NCBI GenBank assembly: GCA_902475285.1
Contig: CABRZA010000011.1
Location: forward strand, 1-26,186
Origin: an uncultured Porphyromonadaceae bacterium
GTDB lineage: Bacteria; Bacteroidota; Bacteroidia; Bacteroidales; Muribaculaceae
Direction of reading: 5' to 3'
DNA: 26,186 bases
Shown here: positions 7,701 to 15,584 of the stretch, piece by piece
Position numbering within the stretch: position 1 is the first letter of the stretch
Layout of the letters: every line of letters starts with the position of its first letter
Program-made: the position numbers and the translations under genes
Notes under the pieces: generated by a model
What the model was told of the DNA's origin: nothing
The model's database searches: none
What the model saw: only the letters and a program-made list of their open reading frames with translations

Positions 7701-7876
7701 TTGGTACCGTCTTCGAAGTAGACTTCACCACCGTATGCGTTGCCTCCGCGAACGTCCTCGGTAGTGAGGCCGAGAGCGTGGCGCCATTTCATAGTAACGG
7801 TAGGAGCTTCCGCGAATGCAGCGACCGAAGCTACGAGAGCAGCAGCCACAGCGAAATTGCGTAATTGAAATTTCAT
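4727..7876 (-). CDS. Large secreted protein with SusE/F-like domains and a T9SS-like C-terminal tail
   Basis: 1049 residues. A signal peptide (1-22, cut after AFA) is followed by a repetitive beta region that looks like a propeller (about 25-350), two SusE/SusF-like domains (about 358-462, with FQGWNFGSPAEF; and 470-570, with EFNGWGTTAFETT), a beta-sandwich (575-665) and a second propeller-like region (about 685-985). The C-terminus (about 1004-1049) has EYFNLQGVRV and GIYVRRQGKVATKVIVK, the short sorting tail common in Bacteroidales T9SS cargo. There is no lipobox. It is probably exported and shown at the surface, perhaps binding glycans; the ligand is unknown. It has its own promoter (7980-8010) and terminator, so it is separate from the receptor operon. 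PorW, a T9SS component, is encoded elsewhere in the window. Confidence 0.7.
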   Translation of the reverse strand: MKFQLRNFAVAAALVASVAAFAEAPTVTMKWRHALGLTTEDVRGGNAYGGEVYFEDGTNHAIKAIGADGQVRVVYQHDAAMNRGFTMDDAGNIMIQPAWPTSAANQYNFLLIPAGSAEATPITIALPAEFVANRSDMLGRAVGDFMSYDGGLFFLTAAGMTFPAPVWMAEGAQVNGEDGVVGGFDPAMPVAAASQCYAIPSIESMEDFDEELMHTQFYWHVYNNTAGEIFYVDENNGAAKLNVPTLPEGYNFRQNGFEVFTLGGERYVALKADKGGNWTSNFIIANEATGEVIFTSDNGEAPSEFNDTKTGNGGLIVARKVSDYKVELYQIYASGDKAKIFGAMYEVALSEPEPPILPLYIAGQFQGWNFGSPAEFTYADGLYTYEFTQTGGGFKISTTKGESAGDWAAFNAGGLTIAEGSLSLQPGNTYALAENSDAGDFMLPNGQYTLTVDLAAKTLKVEGEVDVFVAPVLNLRGEFNGWGTTAFETTGEIVNGEVTYTLHLDAIKGGFKLAYDDWANSFGGPAIEGAGEYVMSKTNSNNAEFVNELKNVNLTAVMPAVTGASDIKLIVEVIAPKPERKAFAYNLKAEDAGDAYNVTFDVAGKALAASVVVTPVGGGDAIYFPVAEVAATGNALAIAKSDLSNEVSYNWAVEIASVENQVAGLVASDEMANDQCGSVIPFTDPAQASFGYTVVANGKNAGVDIFNPAGEKVADKLFVNHLMLGGVTTSRSNPFRGNEYEGKAVVATWGDTGYGAVVIDPLNTEAEPFTLFAGEKDGNGNFVYEGVSLGGGTAGISFIKDDEGEPYMLSFSEDHAGNANTIVRYHLSSPWQITEAPVELGYGSLLANTNVDLVTYGKGVFAAQVRSAGNNIAGCPCFVYISDVLGDHFMAMTSADEGISQYIDNSTASVAVSPDGKLFAADLRGKIVIFDLATDEYGDPALTYRTEFEVPDHAWGMIRFDAAGNIHAYYRNLGYRVFALAEEAPKALTPAPADNTFLGTGTAVESIAIDAAAPVEYFNLQGVRVNAENLTPGIYVRRQGKVATKVIVK

Positions 7877-7979
7877 GTTACTGATTGTTAGGTTAATAAA
7901 AGAGTATGTTGTTTATATTTTGTGCGTTTTAAGGCAGACGATATACAGGCCCCGGAAGGTCTGTCATGAATTTTCACGC

Positions 7980-8010
7980 CAAAAATATACAATATTTGTG
8001 ACATTGCAAA
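7980..8010 (-). promoter_or_regulatory. Promoter of the secreted-protein gene
   Basis: The minus strand has TATTTTTG (7987-7980), a full match to TAnnTTTG, and TTTG (8010-8007) 19 bp upstream. The leader to the ATG at 7876 would be about 95 nt. Confidence 0.75.
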
Positions 8011-8054
8011 GGTTTAACAAACATTTTTTTAAAACTTTAACAAAGTGGGAGGGT

Positions 8055-8131
8055 GAGGAAATATCACACAGAGGCACAGAGGGCTCGCGCACGCGCGCGA
8101 GCTGAATATATTTCACGCAGAGGCACAGAGG
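8055..8131. repeat. Two copies of a cacagaggcacagaggg repeat with a GC-rich hairpin between
   Basis: Copies at 8055-8088 and 8108-8131 match the tract at 4295-4329. Between them GCTCGCGC (8083-8090) pairs with GCGCGAGC (8095-8102). Confidence 0.6.
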
Positions 8132-8153
8132 GCGCGGAGGGGAAGTTAGTGCA

Positions 8154-8185
8154 GGCTGGGCGGGCGCAATGTATTGCGCCCCTAC
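8154..8185 (-). repeat. REP-like palindrome identical to the one inside porW
   Basis: These 32 bases (palindrome 8162-8181, CTAC at 8182-8185, left arm ggctgggc) are the exact reverse complement of 25596-25627 inside the porW coding region. Confidence 0.85.
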
Positions 8186-8239
8186 TTTGCTGATGCACTG
8201 CTATTTGTGGGGGAGGAGAGAGTGTGTGTAGGGGGGGGA

Positions 8240-8269
8240 TAAAAAAGCCGGCCCCGTGGAGGGGCCGGC
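8240..8269 (-). terminator. Intrinsic terminator of the receptor-lipoprotein operon
   Basis: On the minus strand GCCGGCCCC (8269-8261) pairs with GGGGCCGGC (8255-8247) around a 5-base loop, followed by six T residues. It lies 25 bp after the last stop codon. Confidence 0.85.
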
Positions 8270-8294
8270 GGTGTGGCGGCGGGGCCGCCGTGGG

Positions 8295-10835
8295 TTATTT
8301 GGCGGTGTCGATTACTACTTGGGTGAAGCGGATTTGGCCGCGCTTGGCGGGGTCGGTGAAGACGGCGTCGTGGCTTACGGTGAATGTTACGGAAGTGGCG
8401 TCGCCGACCCATGTGATGGTCTTGTCGCCGGCTGCCTGAGCGGGTTCGAGTTTGCCGGTTGAGGGGGTAAACTCGCCGTACTGCGCGATAGCGGCGAGGG
8501 AGAATACAATCTTTGTCATGCGCATGCCGCTAACGGTGAGGGTGTTGTCGGCATAGAGGCGCATGTCGCCGGAGTAGCACTTGGGGGGTGTAGTGCCGCC
8601 GTTCTGAGCGGCGGTGAATGTGATGCCCTGCGCGGTGACGGGAGCGCCGTCGGCGAGGGATGTGAATGTGCTCAGCGGGAGGGTTATGACGTCGCCGGGC
8701 ACTGCGGGGGTGTCGGGCACGTCGGGGGTGTCGGGCACGTCGGGGGTATCGGGAGTGGAGGGCGTGGTGCTACCGTTGATGCTTATGATTTTGCTTCCGG
8801 TGGTCATCTGCGGGGTGTTGCCCTTGAAGTTGACCAAGTCGCCGGCGACAACGACTTCGTCGCCTACCTTGAGCTGGTCGGTGGAGGTGAACTTGTCGCC
8901 GTTGAGGTAGTAGCCGCGGTAGATTGAGAAAGTCTGGCCGCCTTCGGCATCACCTATATTATATGTGGCGTTGCCGAACTGGGTGCTCAGCTCGCCGATG
9001 CTCATTACCTTGCCCTGGACGTAGGCAGCCTTTGATTCGCCTTCGGCGAGTGCGGAAGCCGCTGCATAGGCAGCCACTGCATTGTAGGGATTTGCTTGGG
9101 TGCCGTCGCCCTTGGCCTCTCCCGCGGGAGGGTTGGGAGTGTCGCCTCCCGAGCCGTTGCCGTCGAGCTTGTTGGCAGTGAGGTTCTTGACGCCGGGACC
9201 TCCGCAGTACTTCATGATGTCGCCCTTGACGGAGAGGAGCTTGCCGAGGTTGCCGGGGTTCTTGTCGAGCGAGAGGGAGGCACGCATGGCTGCGGGCACC
9301 TGTATGCCGACGCACTGGGAGTAGTTTGTGCAGTCGGCTGTGGGGCCGATAACGAGGTTGGTGTTTGCGGCGCCTTCTGTGCCGAAGACAGTTCCGCTGA
9401 GTGTTGTGGAGGAGCCGCCTGTGGGCATGAATCCGACGATGTATCCGGTGACCCAAACGCCTGTGCCGCCGTCGACGGCCACTGTGGTGCTCTGGGGGTT
9501 CATGGCAACGACCTGAGCCACGTTGAAGGGCTTCTCTTCGGAGCCGTCGCCCTGCTCGGTTTCGCCGCCGGCGTTGACGCCGTCGATTTCGAACTCGTCG
9601 GCCTTACCGCTGTTGCCGGTTATGCCGTAGGTTCCCATGTAGGTGCCGAGGTTGCCGTAGACAAGGATTTCCTTTCCGAGGTTGTCGGGGTTGTCGCGGA
9701 GGTTGCCGAGCTTCTGGAATACGGACTCGGAGGGGAGTGCGACGAGGAGGCACCGGGAAATTTCCTTGCAGTCGGGGTCGGGAGCGACGACGAGGGTCGA
9801 GGATGTTACGGTGGGAGCACCCCACTCGATGTCGCCGTTGGAGCCTACGGTCTCGACTTCGGGGGCGAGCGCGCCTACGATGTAGCCCTTGACCCATCCC
9901 TTGGCGCTGACGCCGTTGGCGATGTCGGCGATTGCCTGGGGCACTTCGTAGGGTTTCTCTTTCGAGCCAGGGACGTCGCCCACCTCTATTACGCCGTCGC
10001 GGTCGATGAGGATGATCTGCCAGGAGGAGTTGTAGTAGCTGAGGAGGCCTACGACGTCGACGTTGCCCGCGGGGAGGCGGTCTTCGGCGAATGAGGCGTA
10101 GCCGGATGTACGGACGGTGAGGTTGCCGCCGTTGCGGTCGACGATGGTTCGGTTCTGGTCTTCGTTTGAGCTGCCGTGGTAAACGGAGAAGTTTTTCTCA
10201 CCGCCTTCTGCAAAGTAAACGTTCTTGAAGCGCACCAGTCGGCTCTGCCAGTGGCGGAGGCCTTCGGGAGTTGCGGTGATTTCGGAGAATGTGTTGACGG
10301 TGAGTGTGTCGATGAGCGCGGGCTGAGGGATGCCGTTGAGCTGCACCTTGTCGGTGAAACGTTCGAGCGACATGAAGCTCACCTGCCAGGACTTACCGTT
10401 GGCGTACCATGACTTTCGGCCCATCTGCTGGAGGCCTGCGTACTTTCCGATGGTCATGCCGGTAACGTCCATGACGATTTCCTGTCCCACACGGTAGTTG
10501 AGGTAGAGGTTGTAGGAGTCGATTGAGAAGGGGATGGCGGCTGTGCCGTCGTCGATGATGAGGCTCTTGAAGACGTTGCTCTGCTCGTCGGAGGAAATTA
10601 CTCGGCCGTGGATTACGAAGCGACGGTTTTCGTCGTCGGGGTCGTAGATTGAGTCGGCGTAGTTGGTGGCTTCGTCCCAGAACATCTCCTTGAGCTCGAG
10701 GAGGGTGATGTTTGGCGTGCTTTCGGCCACGGGGCTATCGACGCCGGGGGCGTCGACGTCGTCCTGACAGGCGGCGAGCGACGCCGTCAGTGCCGCAGCG
10801 GCGGCGAAGACTTTGATATATTTTGTTGCTTTCAT
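8295..10835 (-). CDS. Surface lipoprotein with DUF5689 and several OB-fold-like domains
   Basis: 846 residues. The signal peptide ends in a lipobox (LAAC, Cys23) followed by QDDVD, acidic residues typical of surface-exported Bacteroidetes lipoproteins. Order: a DUF5689-like domain (about 40-286), two DUF6359-like OB-fold domains (about 290-420 and 428-560, each opening with GSxEKPyxV), a third OB-like module (about 577-690), a PDTPDVPDTP linker (689-713) and a C-terminal beta domain (714-846). Its third module is close to the single one in the neighbouring lipoprotein. It is the last gene of the receptor operon, 12 bp after that gene, and a terminator follows. The role is probably ligand capture for the TonB-dependent receptor. 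The OB folds hint at nucleic acid or sugar, but nothing fixes the ligand. Confidence 0.7.
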   Translation of the reverse strand: MKATKYIKVFAAAAALTASLAACQDDVDAPGVDSPVAESTPNITLLELKEMFWDEATNYADSIYDPDDENRRFVIHGRVISSDEQSNVFKSLIIDDGTAAIPFSIDSYNLYLNYRVGQEIVMDVTGMTIGKYAGLQQMGRKSWYANGKSWQVSFMSLERFTDKVQLNGIPQPALIDTLTVNTFSEITATPEGLRHWQSRLVRFKNVYFAEGGEKNFSVYHGSSNEDQNRTIVDRNGGNLTVRTSGYASFAEDRLPAGNVDVVGLLSYYNSSWQIILIDRDGVIEVGDVPGSKEKPYEVPQAIADIANGVSAKGWVKGYIVGALAPEVETVGSNGDIEWGAPTVTSSTLVVAPDPDCKEISRCLLVALPSESVFQKLGNLRDNPDNLGKEILVYGNLGTYMGTYGITGNSGKADEFEIDGVNAGGETEQGDGSEEKPFNVAQVVAMNPQSTTVAVDGGTGVWVTGYIVGFMPTGGSSTTLSGTVFGTEGAANTNLVIGPTADCTNYSQCVGIQVPAAMRASLSLDKNPGNLGKLLSVKGDIMKYCGGPGVKNLTANKLDGNGSGGDTPNPPAGEAKGDGTQANPYNAVAAYAAASALAEGESKAAYVQGKVMSIGELSTQFGNATYNIGDAEGGQTFSIYRGYYLNGDKFTSTDQLKVGDEVVVAGDLVNFKGNTPQMTTGSKIISINGSTTPSTPDTPDVPDTPDVPDTPAVPGDVITLPLSTFTSLADGAPVTAQGITFTAAQNGGTTPPKCYSGDMRLYADNTLTVSGMRMTKIVFSLAAIAQYGEFTPSTGKLEPAQAAGDKTITWVGDATSVTFTVSHDAVFTDPAKRGQIRFTQVVIDTAK
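8706..8759. repeat. 18-bp tandem repeat coding a Pro/Asp/Thr linker
   Basis: GGGGGTGTCGGGCACGTC occurs at 8706-8723 and 8724-8741, with a decayed third copy at 8742-8759. On the minus strand it encodes the repeated DVPDTP linker of the lipoprotein. Such a tract can change length by slippage. Confidence 0.75.
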
Positions 10836-10847
10836 AGCTTATGCGGC

Positions 10848-12584
10848 TTATTTATTGCCTGTTATGGCAAGGTTTTTAATTTCCCAAGTGTCGGCGCCTT
10901 CGGCGGAAGACTTGTAGCGGAATGCCACCTGAATCTTTTTGCCGTCGAAAGCGGCGAGGCTAATGTTGCCGGCGCTCTGGAAAGTCCACGAGCCGGCCTC
11001 GGGCCATGTGCATGTGAGTTCGGTCCATGCTGTCTGACCTACTTCGCGGACGCAAACGGCGCAGAGGGTGCGGAGTGTGGTCTGGAACTTGGCGGCGTGC
11101 TCGAATGTGAGTGCGCAGGCGGTGGCACCGGTGAGGTCGATTACGGGGGATACGGCGTAGGCTTCGGCTGCGACAGCGGCACCGCTTACGAAGGCGCTGC
11201 CGTTGAGGTAGTGGGAGCCGTTGTATTCCTTCCACTGCCATACATAGGATGTGGAGCCGAGTTCGATGTTCTCGAAGGTCCAGTCGATTTCGGCAGCAGA
11301 GGCAGCGAGTGCGGAATAGATTGTGCCTTCGCCGGGCTCGGGCGTGTCGCCGCCGCCGGTGCTTCCCTGTCCGTTGAGTGTGACGATGCGGCTTCCGGTG
11401 GTGAACTGCGGTGTGTTGCCCATAAAGTTGACGAGCTTGCCGGCGACGACTACTTTGTCGCCGACCTTGAGCTGGTCGGTGGCGGTGAATCGGTCGCCGT
11501 TGAGGAAGTATCCGCGGTAAACCTGGAGAGTTTCGCCGCCTTCCTTGTCGGCAATCTTATAGGTTGCGTTGCCGTAGTCGGTGGCTATTTCCACGTCGGT
11601 GATTATGCCTTCGGCGTATGCGTCGACCTGCTGGTCGGAAGAGAGCGCGCGGGCCACCTCAAGGGCCTTGACCACGTTGTAGGGGCTTGCGGCGGTGCCG
11701 TCGCCGGTGGGTTCGTCGGGCACGACGGGTTCGGGGGCCTCGCCGTCGAAGCCTATCGAGCCTGCGGCGTCGATGAGGGTGAGCTGCCAGTCGGAGGCGT
11801 AGTAGCTGAGGATGCCTACGACGCTACCTGTGCCGTAGGGCATGATTTCGTCGGAGAAGTCGGCGAAGGAGCTGCAGCGGACGGGGAGTCGGTTGCCTTC
11901 GGCGTCGACGATGTTGCGTGTGACGGACTGTGTGGGGGCGTAGCTCTGTCCGGCTTCTACCCACGATACGTTGTCGAAGCGGACGAGACGGCTCTGCCAC
12001 TTGCGGAGGCTCTCCTGGTTGGCCTTTGCGGCAGCGACGGTGGGAATGTCGGCGAGGGTGGTGTCGACGAGGGCGGGCTGGGGAAGGGCGCGCTTGTTGC
12101 GGAAGACGTGAGCGGTGAAGACGGCTTCGTCCATGAATGTCATCTGGTCACCGCTGACGGAGCCGAACTGCAAGAGGTTGCGGTAGGGGCCGATCTGGAG
12201 GCCTGTGGCGTATACGACCACTTCCTGACCGAAGGGGAAGAGCTCGTAGATGTCGTAGCGGTTGACGGAGAATGCGATGGCGACCTGCTCGCCGTTTTCG
12301 TCGCGGCTCTGGACGACGATGTTCTTATAGATGTTGCCCGTTGCGTCGGAGGAGCATACGCGTCCTTCGAATATGAGCGAATCGCCGGATTCGGCGAATC
12401 CCACCTCGGCGGGGCCCGAAGCGAGGGTTCCCCAGTAGAGGTTTTTGAAATCGTTGAGCGAAATTGTGCCGTCGACTTCGGTAACCGGGGGCATGATCAC
12501 CGGGGGAGTCTCGAAGTTGTCGTCGCACGCGCCGAGCAAGGCGGCGGCGCCGAGGGCGGCAATGCAGATATATTTGGTATTCAT
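10848..12584 (-). CDS. Surface lipoprotein with DUF5689, OB-fold-like and choice-of-anchor-like domains
   Basis: 578 residues. The lipobox is LGAC (Cys20), followed by DDNFE, again an acidic export signal. A DUF5689-like domain (about 38-280) is followed by one OB-like module (about 292-405) and, after a short Gly/Pro linker, a beta-sandwich (about 430-578; WTFENIELGS, then AVSPVIDLTGA) resembling choice-of-anchor J/DUF5017 domains. By my count the OB module shares about 50 of 69 residues with residues 619-687 of the downstream lipoprotein, so the two are paralogous in part. It starts 19 bp after the receptor stop and is 12 bp from the next gene, so all three are very likely co-transcribed. 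It is probably a ligand-binding partner of the receptor; the ligand is unknown. Confidence 0.7.
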   Translation of the reverse strand: MNTKYICIAALGAAALLGACDDNFETPPVIMPPVTEVDGTISLNDFKNLYWGTLASGPAEVGFAESGDSLIFEGRVCSSDATGNIYKNIVVQSRDENGEQVAIAFSVNRYDIYELFPFGQEVVVYATGLQIGPYRNLLQFGSVSGDQMTFMDEAVFTAHVFRNKRALPQPALVDTTLADIPTVAAAKANQESLRKWQSRLVRFDNVSWVEAGQSYAPTQSVTRNIVDAEGNRLPVRCSSFADFSDEIMPYGTGSVVGILSYYASDWQLTLIDAAGSIGFDGEAPEPVVPDEPTGDGTAASPYNVVKALEVARALSSDQQVDAYAEGIITDVEIATDYGNATYKIADKEGGETLQVYRGYFLNGDRFTATDQLKVGDKVVVAGKLVNFMGNTPQFTTGSRIVTLNGQGSTGGGDTPEPGEGTIYSALAASAAEIDWTFENIELGSTSYVWQWKEYNGSHYLNGSAFVSGAAVAAEAYAVSPVIDLTGATACALTFEHAAKFQTTLRTLCAVCVREVGQTAWTELTCTWPEAGSWTFQSAGNISLAAFDGKKIQVAFRYKSSAEGADTWEIKNLAITGNK

Positions 12585-12603
12585 TGTCGTAGTTTAAAGG
12601 AGT

Positions 12604-15366
12604 TTAGAATCTCACACCGATGTTGAGGTAAGCGCGTATGCCCTGGGCGTAGTTGAAGCGCGTGGGGAACTTGTCGCGGTTGAATTCCTTGGTGTCCATA
12701 CGTCCCTGCTGGTAGGCGTAGGTGACGACGTTGCGGTTGTTGAGGATGTTGTTGACGTTGAGGTTGATGTTGAGGCTCACCTTGCGGTTGATGTAGATTA
12801 CCTTGCCTATGGAGGCGTTGAGGGTGAAGGCGTTGCGGATCTTGTCCTGAGCGGAGAGCTCCTTAACCTTTGCAGCGAGTTCCTCTTCCGACGAGCCGAA
12901 CTGCTCCCAGAGTGTGGGGAGTGCCTGGTGGTAGCGGGGAGCGAGGTTCACGTAGGCGTCGCCCTGGAAGGTACCGTTGATGTTGAAGAACCAGTTCTTG
13001 GGGGCGGCGTAGTCGATGCCGATGTTGGCGGCGTACTGCGGGGTTGAGCCGAGGTAGTAGTTCTTGAGGTATACAGTGAGCGTTGAGTCGGGGTACATGC
13101 CGTTCTCGACGGTGTATGTGCCCTTGGGGTTGTTCTTGTACTGGTAGCGGGCGTAGGTGCCGGCGAAGGTGGCGGTGATGGAGGGTGTGATCTTGAATGC
13201 CATGCCCACCTCGACACCTTTATATACGCGGCGCACGTTGGAGAGGACGTAGTTGATTGAGGTCTGGTACTCTTCGTCGTAGAACATTGTGCGCTCGACG
13301 GCGTTGGAGGCATCGGTATAGAAGCCGGTGACCGAACCGCGGAAGCGGCGGTAGTTCCACATGTAGGAGATGTCGCCGGAGAAGTCGCGCTCGTTCTCGA
13401 CGTCGTCGATAACGGCGTTGCTGATGCGGGGGGCGAGGAAGACCTGGTCGAAGAGCGGTGCGCGTGTGCCGTACTGGGCGTGGAGGGCGAACTGGTTGCG
13501 TCCGTCGAGCTTGTAAACGGCGCCGACCTTGAGGTTGGCGTTGTCGAAGCGGAGCATGTCGCTCTTGCCCTTGGAGTTTTCGGGGGCGCGTCCGTTGCGC
13601 ATCTTGCCGTCGCGCTGATACTGGGTGTAGCTCATCTCGACGCCGTAGTTGATGTCCCACTTGGGGAGGTTGATTACGTTCTGGAGCCATGCGTCGGCGC
13701 GGAGGGCGTGGATGTCGTAGTCATAGCCGAAGCGGTCGCCCTCGCCGACACGGCGGTTGGGGTTGTCGAGGTCGTTCTGGAGCTTTTCGGGGGCGAGGGC
13801 GATGGTGCGGTCGCTGAAGGGGTCGATGTCGAGCCAGAACTCGCCGCCCATGAGGTCGCGGACGGTCTTGAAGTTGGAGCTGCGGGTGTAGTTGAAGCCG
13901 ACGCCTGCCTGGAGGCTGAGGATGGAGCTGAGGCGGGTGTTGAGGTAGGAGTTGAACATCAGGTTGATCTGATGGTTGATACGGTTCTCCATGATGTAGG
14001 AGGAGCCCTTCTTGTCGGCCTCTGTCAGCTGCTCGTTCTGGATGTTGTTGAGGTAGTTTATCTGGTAGAGGTCGTCCCACTTAATCTGACGGAAAGCCTC
14101 GTCGTTGTGCCAGAGGTCGGTGTAGAGCTCGGCGGCCTCGGGGTCGTCGCGGTCGAGGAAGTATGAGGGGAGGTACTTGTAGTAGGCGGGGTTGGGGTCG
14201 GTTGCCTTATAGTAGTTGAGGGCGGTGCGGTTGTAGTATGCCGAGCGGAAGGCGGCGGCGGTGTTGAGGGTTGTGTTGTCCTTCTTGAAGAGCCAGTTGA
14301 GCATCACTGTGGGGTCGAAGGTTTCGGTGATGCGCGATGAGCGCTTCTTGCCGTCCTGGTAGCCCCAGTCGGGGTTGTAGAGGTTTGAGCCGGCGAGGTC
14401 GTAGGCTTCCTGCACGGTAGCGCGGCCTGTGGCGCGCTGGGTGGGGCCGCCGAAGGCCGTGAGGACGAGTGAGTGGTTGGCGTTGAACTTCTTTTCGAGC
14501 GAGAGGAAGAGGCCGGCGGAGTTGTAGAATGTTCCGTCCATAACGCCTTCCTTGGCGTAGCGGACGATGCCGCTGACGGTGAATGCCCATCCGTGGCTGT
14601 TGAGGCCTGTGGCGTAGGTTGCCATGGCGCGCATCATGTAGTTGGAGTTGGTGAAAGCCACGGAGCCGTTGAAGCCGGGTGCGTAGAGGTCGGTTGTGGT
14701 GTTGTAGTTCACGCTGCCTGCGATGTCGCCGAAGCCGTACTCACCGGCTTCCATGCCTATGGATGTAGTCTTGTTGCGGAATGCACGCGAGGTCATGCCC
14801 AGGAGTGTTGAGAAGCTGAACTGGCCGCGGACGAGGTCGTTCATCTTGATGCCGTTGATATACACGCTCTGGTACTGCTGGTTCATGCCGCGGTAGCGGA
14901 AGTACATGGGGCCGAAGTTGTAGGAGGCGGTGTTGTAGTATATGTTGTCGTTGGCACCGGTGAGAGCGCTGACACCCTGAGCGCCGCTCTCGTCGTCGTC
15001 GAGGGCTGTTTCGTCGAAGATGAGGTCTTCGGCGTCGCCGTAGTAGTCGATTCCGGCGTCGACGGGAGAGAGGCGGATTTCGCCTACGTTTACGGTGGCG
15101 CGAGCGGCGGTGATGTCGAATCCGGCGCTCTCATATCCGTCGCACACTACGGCAGCATAAGCCGTGGTGCCGTCGGGGACGTCGAGACGGAACTGGCCGT
15201 TGAAGTTGGTTGTAGCCTGGAGGTTGAGGTCGCGAACATAGACGGAGGCGCCGCTCACGGGGCCGCCGGAGGTGTTCACCACCACGCCCAGCACCGTAGC
15301 CGCAGCGGCAGAAAGCGCGGGGACAAGGGCCATCAGGCACAGGAGTAGGAACAATCTTGGTTTCAT
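12604..15366 (-). CDS. TonB-dependent outer-membrane receptor with N-terminal carboxypeptidase-like domain
   Basis: 920 residues. A signal peptide (about 1-23) is followed by a carboxypeptidase regulatory-like beta domain (about 24-100, VLGVVVNTSGGPVSGASVYV), a plug domain (about 135-245: NTASYNFGPMYFRYRG, VYINGIKMND, GEYGFGDIAGSVNY) and a long 22-strand-type barrel ending in the outer-membrane signature IGVRF with a terminal Phe. It belongs to the receptor group often found beside DUF5689 lipoproteins in Bacteroidales, not the standard SusC group with SusD: no SusD gene is present. It would import a substrate across the outer membrane using TonB energy. It is first in the operon and has a clear promoter (15447-15479), with a 7-bp hairpin (15411-15427) in the leader. 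No regulator is adjacent. The substrate is not evident. Confidence 0.85.
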   Translation of the reverse strand: MKPRLFLLLCLMALVPALSAAAATVLGVVVNTSGGPVSGASVYVRDLNLQATTNFNGQFRLDVPDGTTAYAAVVCDGYESAGFDITAARATVNVGEIRLSPVDAGIDYYGDAEDLIFDETALDDDESGAQGVSALTGANDNIYYNTASYNFGPMYFRYRGMNQQYQSVYINGIKMNDLVRGQFSFSTLLGMTSRAFRNKTTSIGMEAGEYGFGDIAGSVNYNTTTDLYAPGFNGSVAFTNSNYMMRAMATYATGLNSHGWAFTVSGIVRYAKEGVMDGTFYNSAGLFLSLEKKFNANHSLVLTAFGGPTQRATGRATVQEAYDLAGSNLYNPDWGYQDGKKRSSRITETFDPTVMLNWLFKKDNTTLNTAAAFRSAYYNRTALNYYKATDPNPAYYKYLPSYFLDRDDPEAAELYTDLWHNDEAFRQIKWDDLYQINYLNNIQNEQLTEADKKGSSYIMENRINHQINLMFNSYLNTRLSSILSLQAGVGFNYTRSSNFKTVRDLMGGEFWLDIDPFSDRTIALAPEKLQNDLDNPNRRVGEGDRFGYDYDIHALRADAWLQNVINLPKWDINYGVEMSYTQYQRDGKMRNGRAPENSKGKSDMLRFDNANLKVGAVYKLDGRNQFALHAQYGTRAPLFDQVFLAPRISNAVIDDVENERDFSGDISYMWNYRRFRGSVTGFYTDASNAVERTMFYDEEYQTSINYVLSNVRRVYKGVEVGMAFKITPSITATFAGTYARYQYKNNPKGTYTVENGMYPDSTLTVYLKNYYLGSTPQYAANIGIDYAAPKNWFFNINGTFQGDAYVNLAPRYHQALPTLWEQFGSSEEELAAKVKELSAQDKIRNAFTLNASIGKVIYINRKVSLNINLNVNNILNNRNVVTYAYQQGRMDTKEFNRDKFPTRFNYAQGIRAYLNIGVRF

Positions 15367-15410
15367 TCGTGTGTTTGATTATGTATTTTTAAGATAAGTA
15401 ACGAGACACG

Positions 15411-15427
15411 GAGGCGCGTCGCGCCTC
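15411..15427. repeat. 7-bp inverted repeat in the receptor leader
   Basis: GAGGCGC-GTC-GCGCCTC lies between the predicted transcription start (about 15440) and the start codon (15366), so it would be a hairpin in the 5' leader. The preceding acacgga resembles the repeat tract at 4259-4285, so it may be only a repeat remnant. Confidence 0.5.
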
Positions 15428-15446
15428 AACTTTTGGGAAAAAGCTC

Positions 15447-15479
15447 CAAAATTAATCAAACTTTCCGAGATTACGCAAA
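15447..15479 (-). promoter_or_regulatory. Promoter of the receptor-lipoprotein operon
   Basis: The minus strand has TAATTTTG (15454-15447), matching TAnnTTTG, and TTTG (15479-15476) 21 bp upstream. The leader would be about 75 nt. Confidence 0.75.
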
Positions 15480-15584
15480 TTTTCGGCATTTTTTTGTGGG
15501 TGTAATGTTGTTAAACATTTATTACACCCCGAAAAACGCCGAAATGAGCAAGACGGGAGGTTGTTTTGGATGTTTGTCAGGACG

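Larger units (their letters stand above)
7877..8294. other. Gene-free region with promoter, repeats and terminator
   Basis: Going right, it holds the promoter of the secreted-protein gene (7980-8010), two cacagaggcacagaggg repeats (8055-8088 and 8108-8131), a GC-rich 8-bp inverted repeat (8083-8102), a REP-like palindrome (8162-8185) and the terminator of the receptor operon (8240-8269). No gene is seen. Confidence 0.7.

Noticed and set aside
4709..7864. Long plus-strand open frames (4709-6049 and 6368-7864)
   Set aside because: They lie opposite the secreted-protein gene, which has a signal peptide, recognisable domains, promoter and terminator. The opposite frames are low-complexity mirror products of biased codon use.
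7875..8105. 76-residue plus-strand frame
   Set aside because: It runs through the promoter of the secreted-protein gene and into repeat DNA, with no recognisable product.
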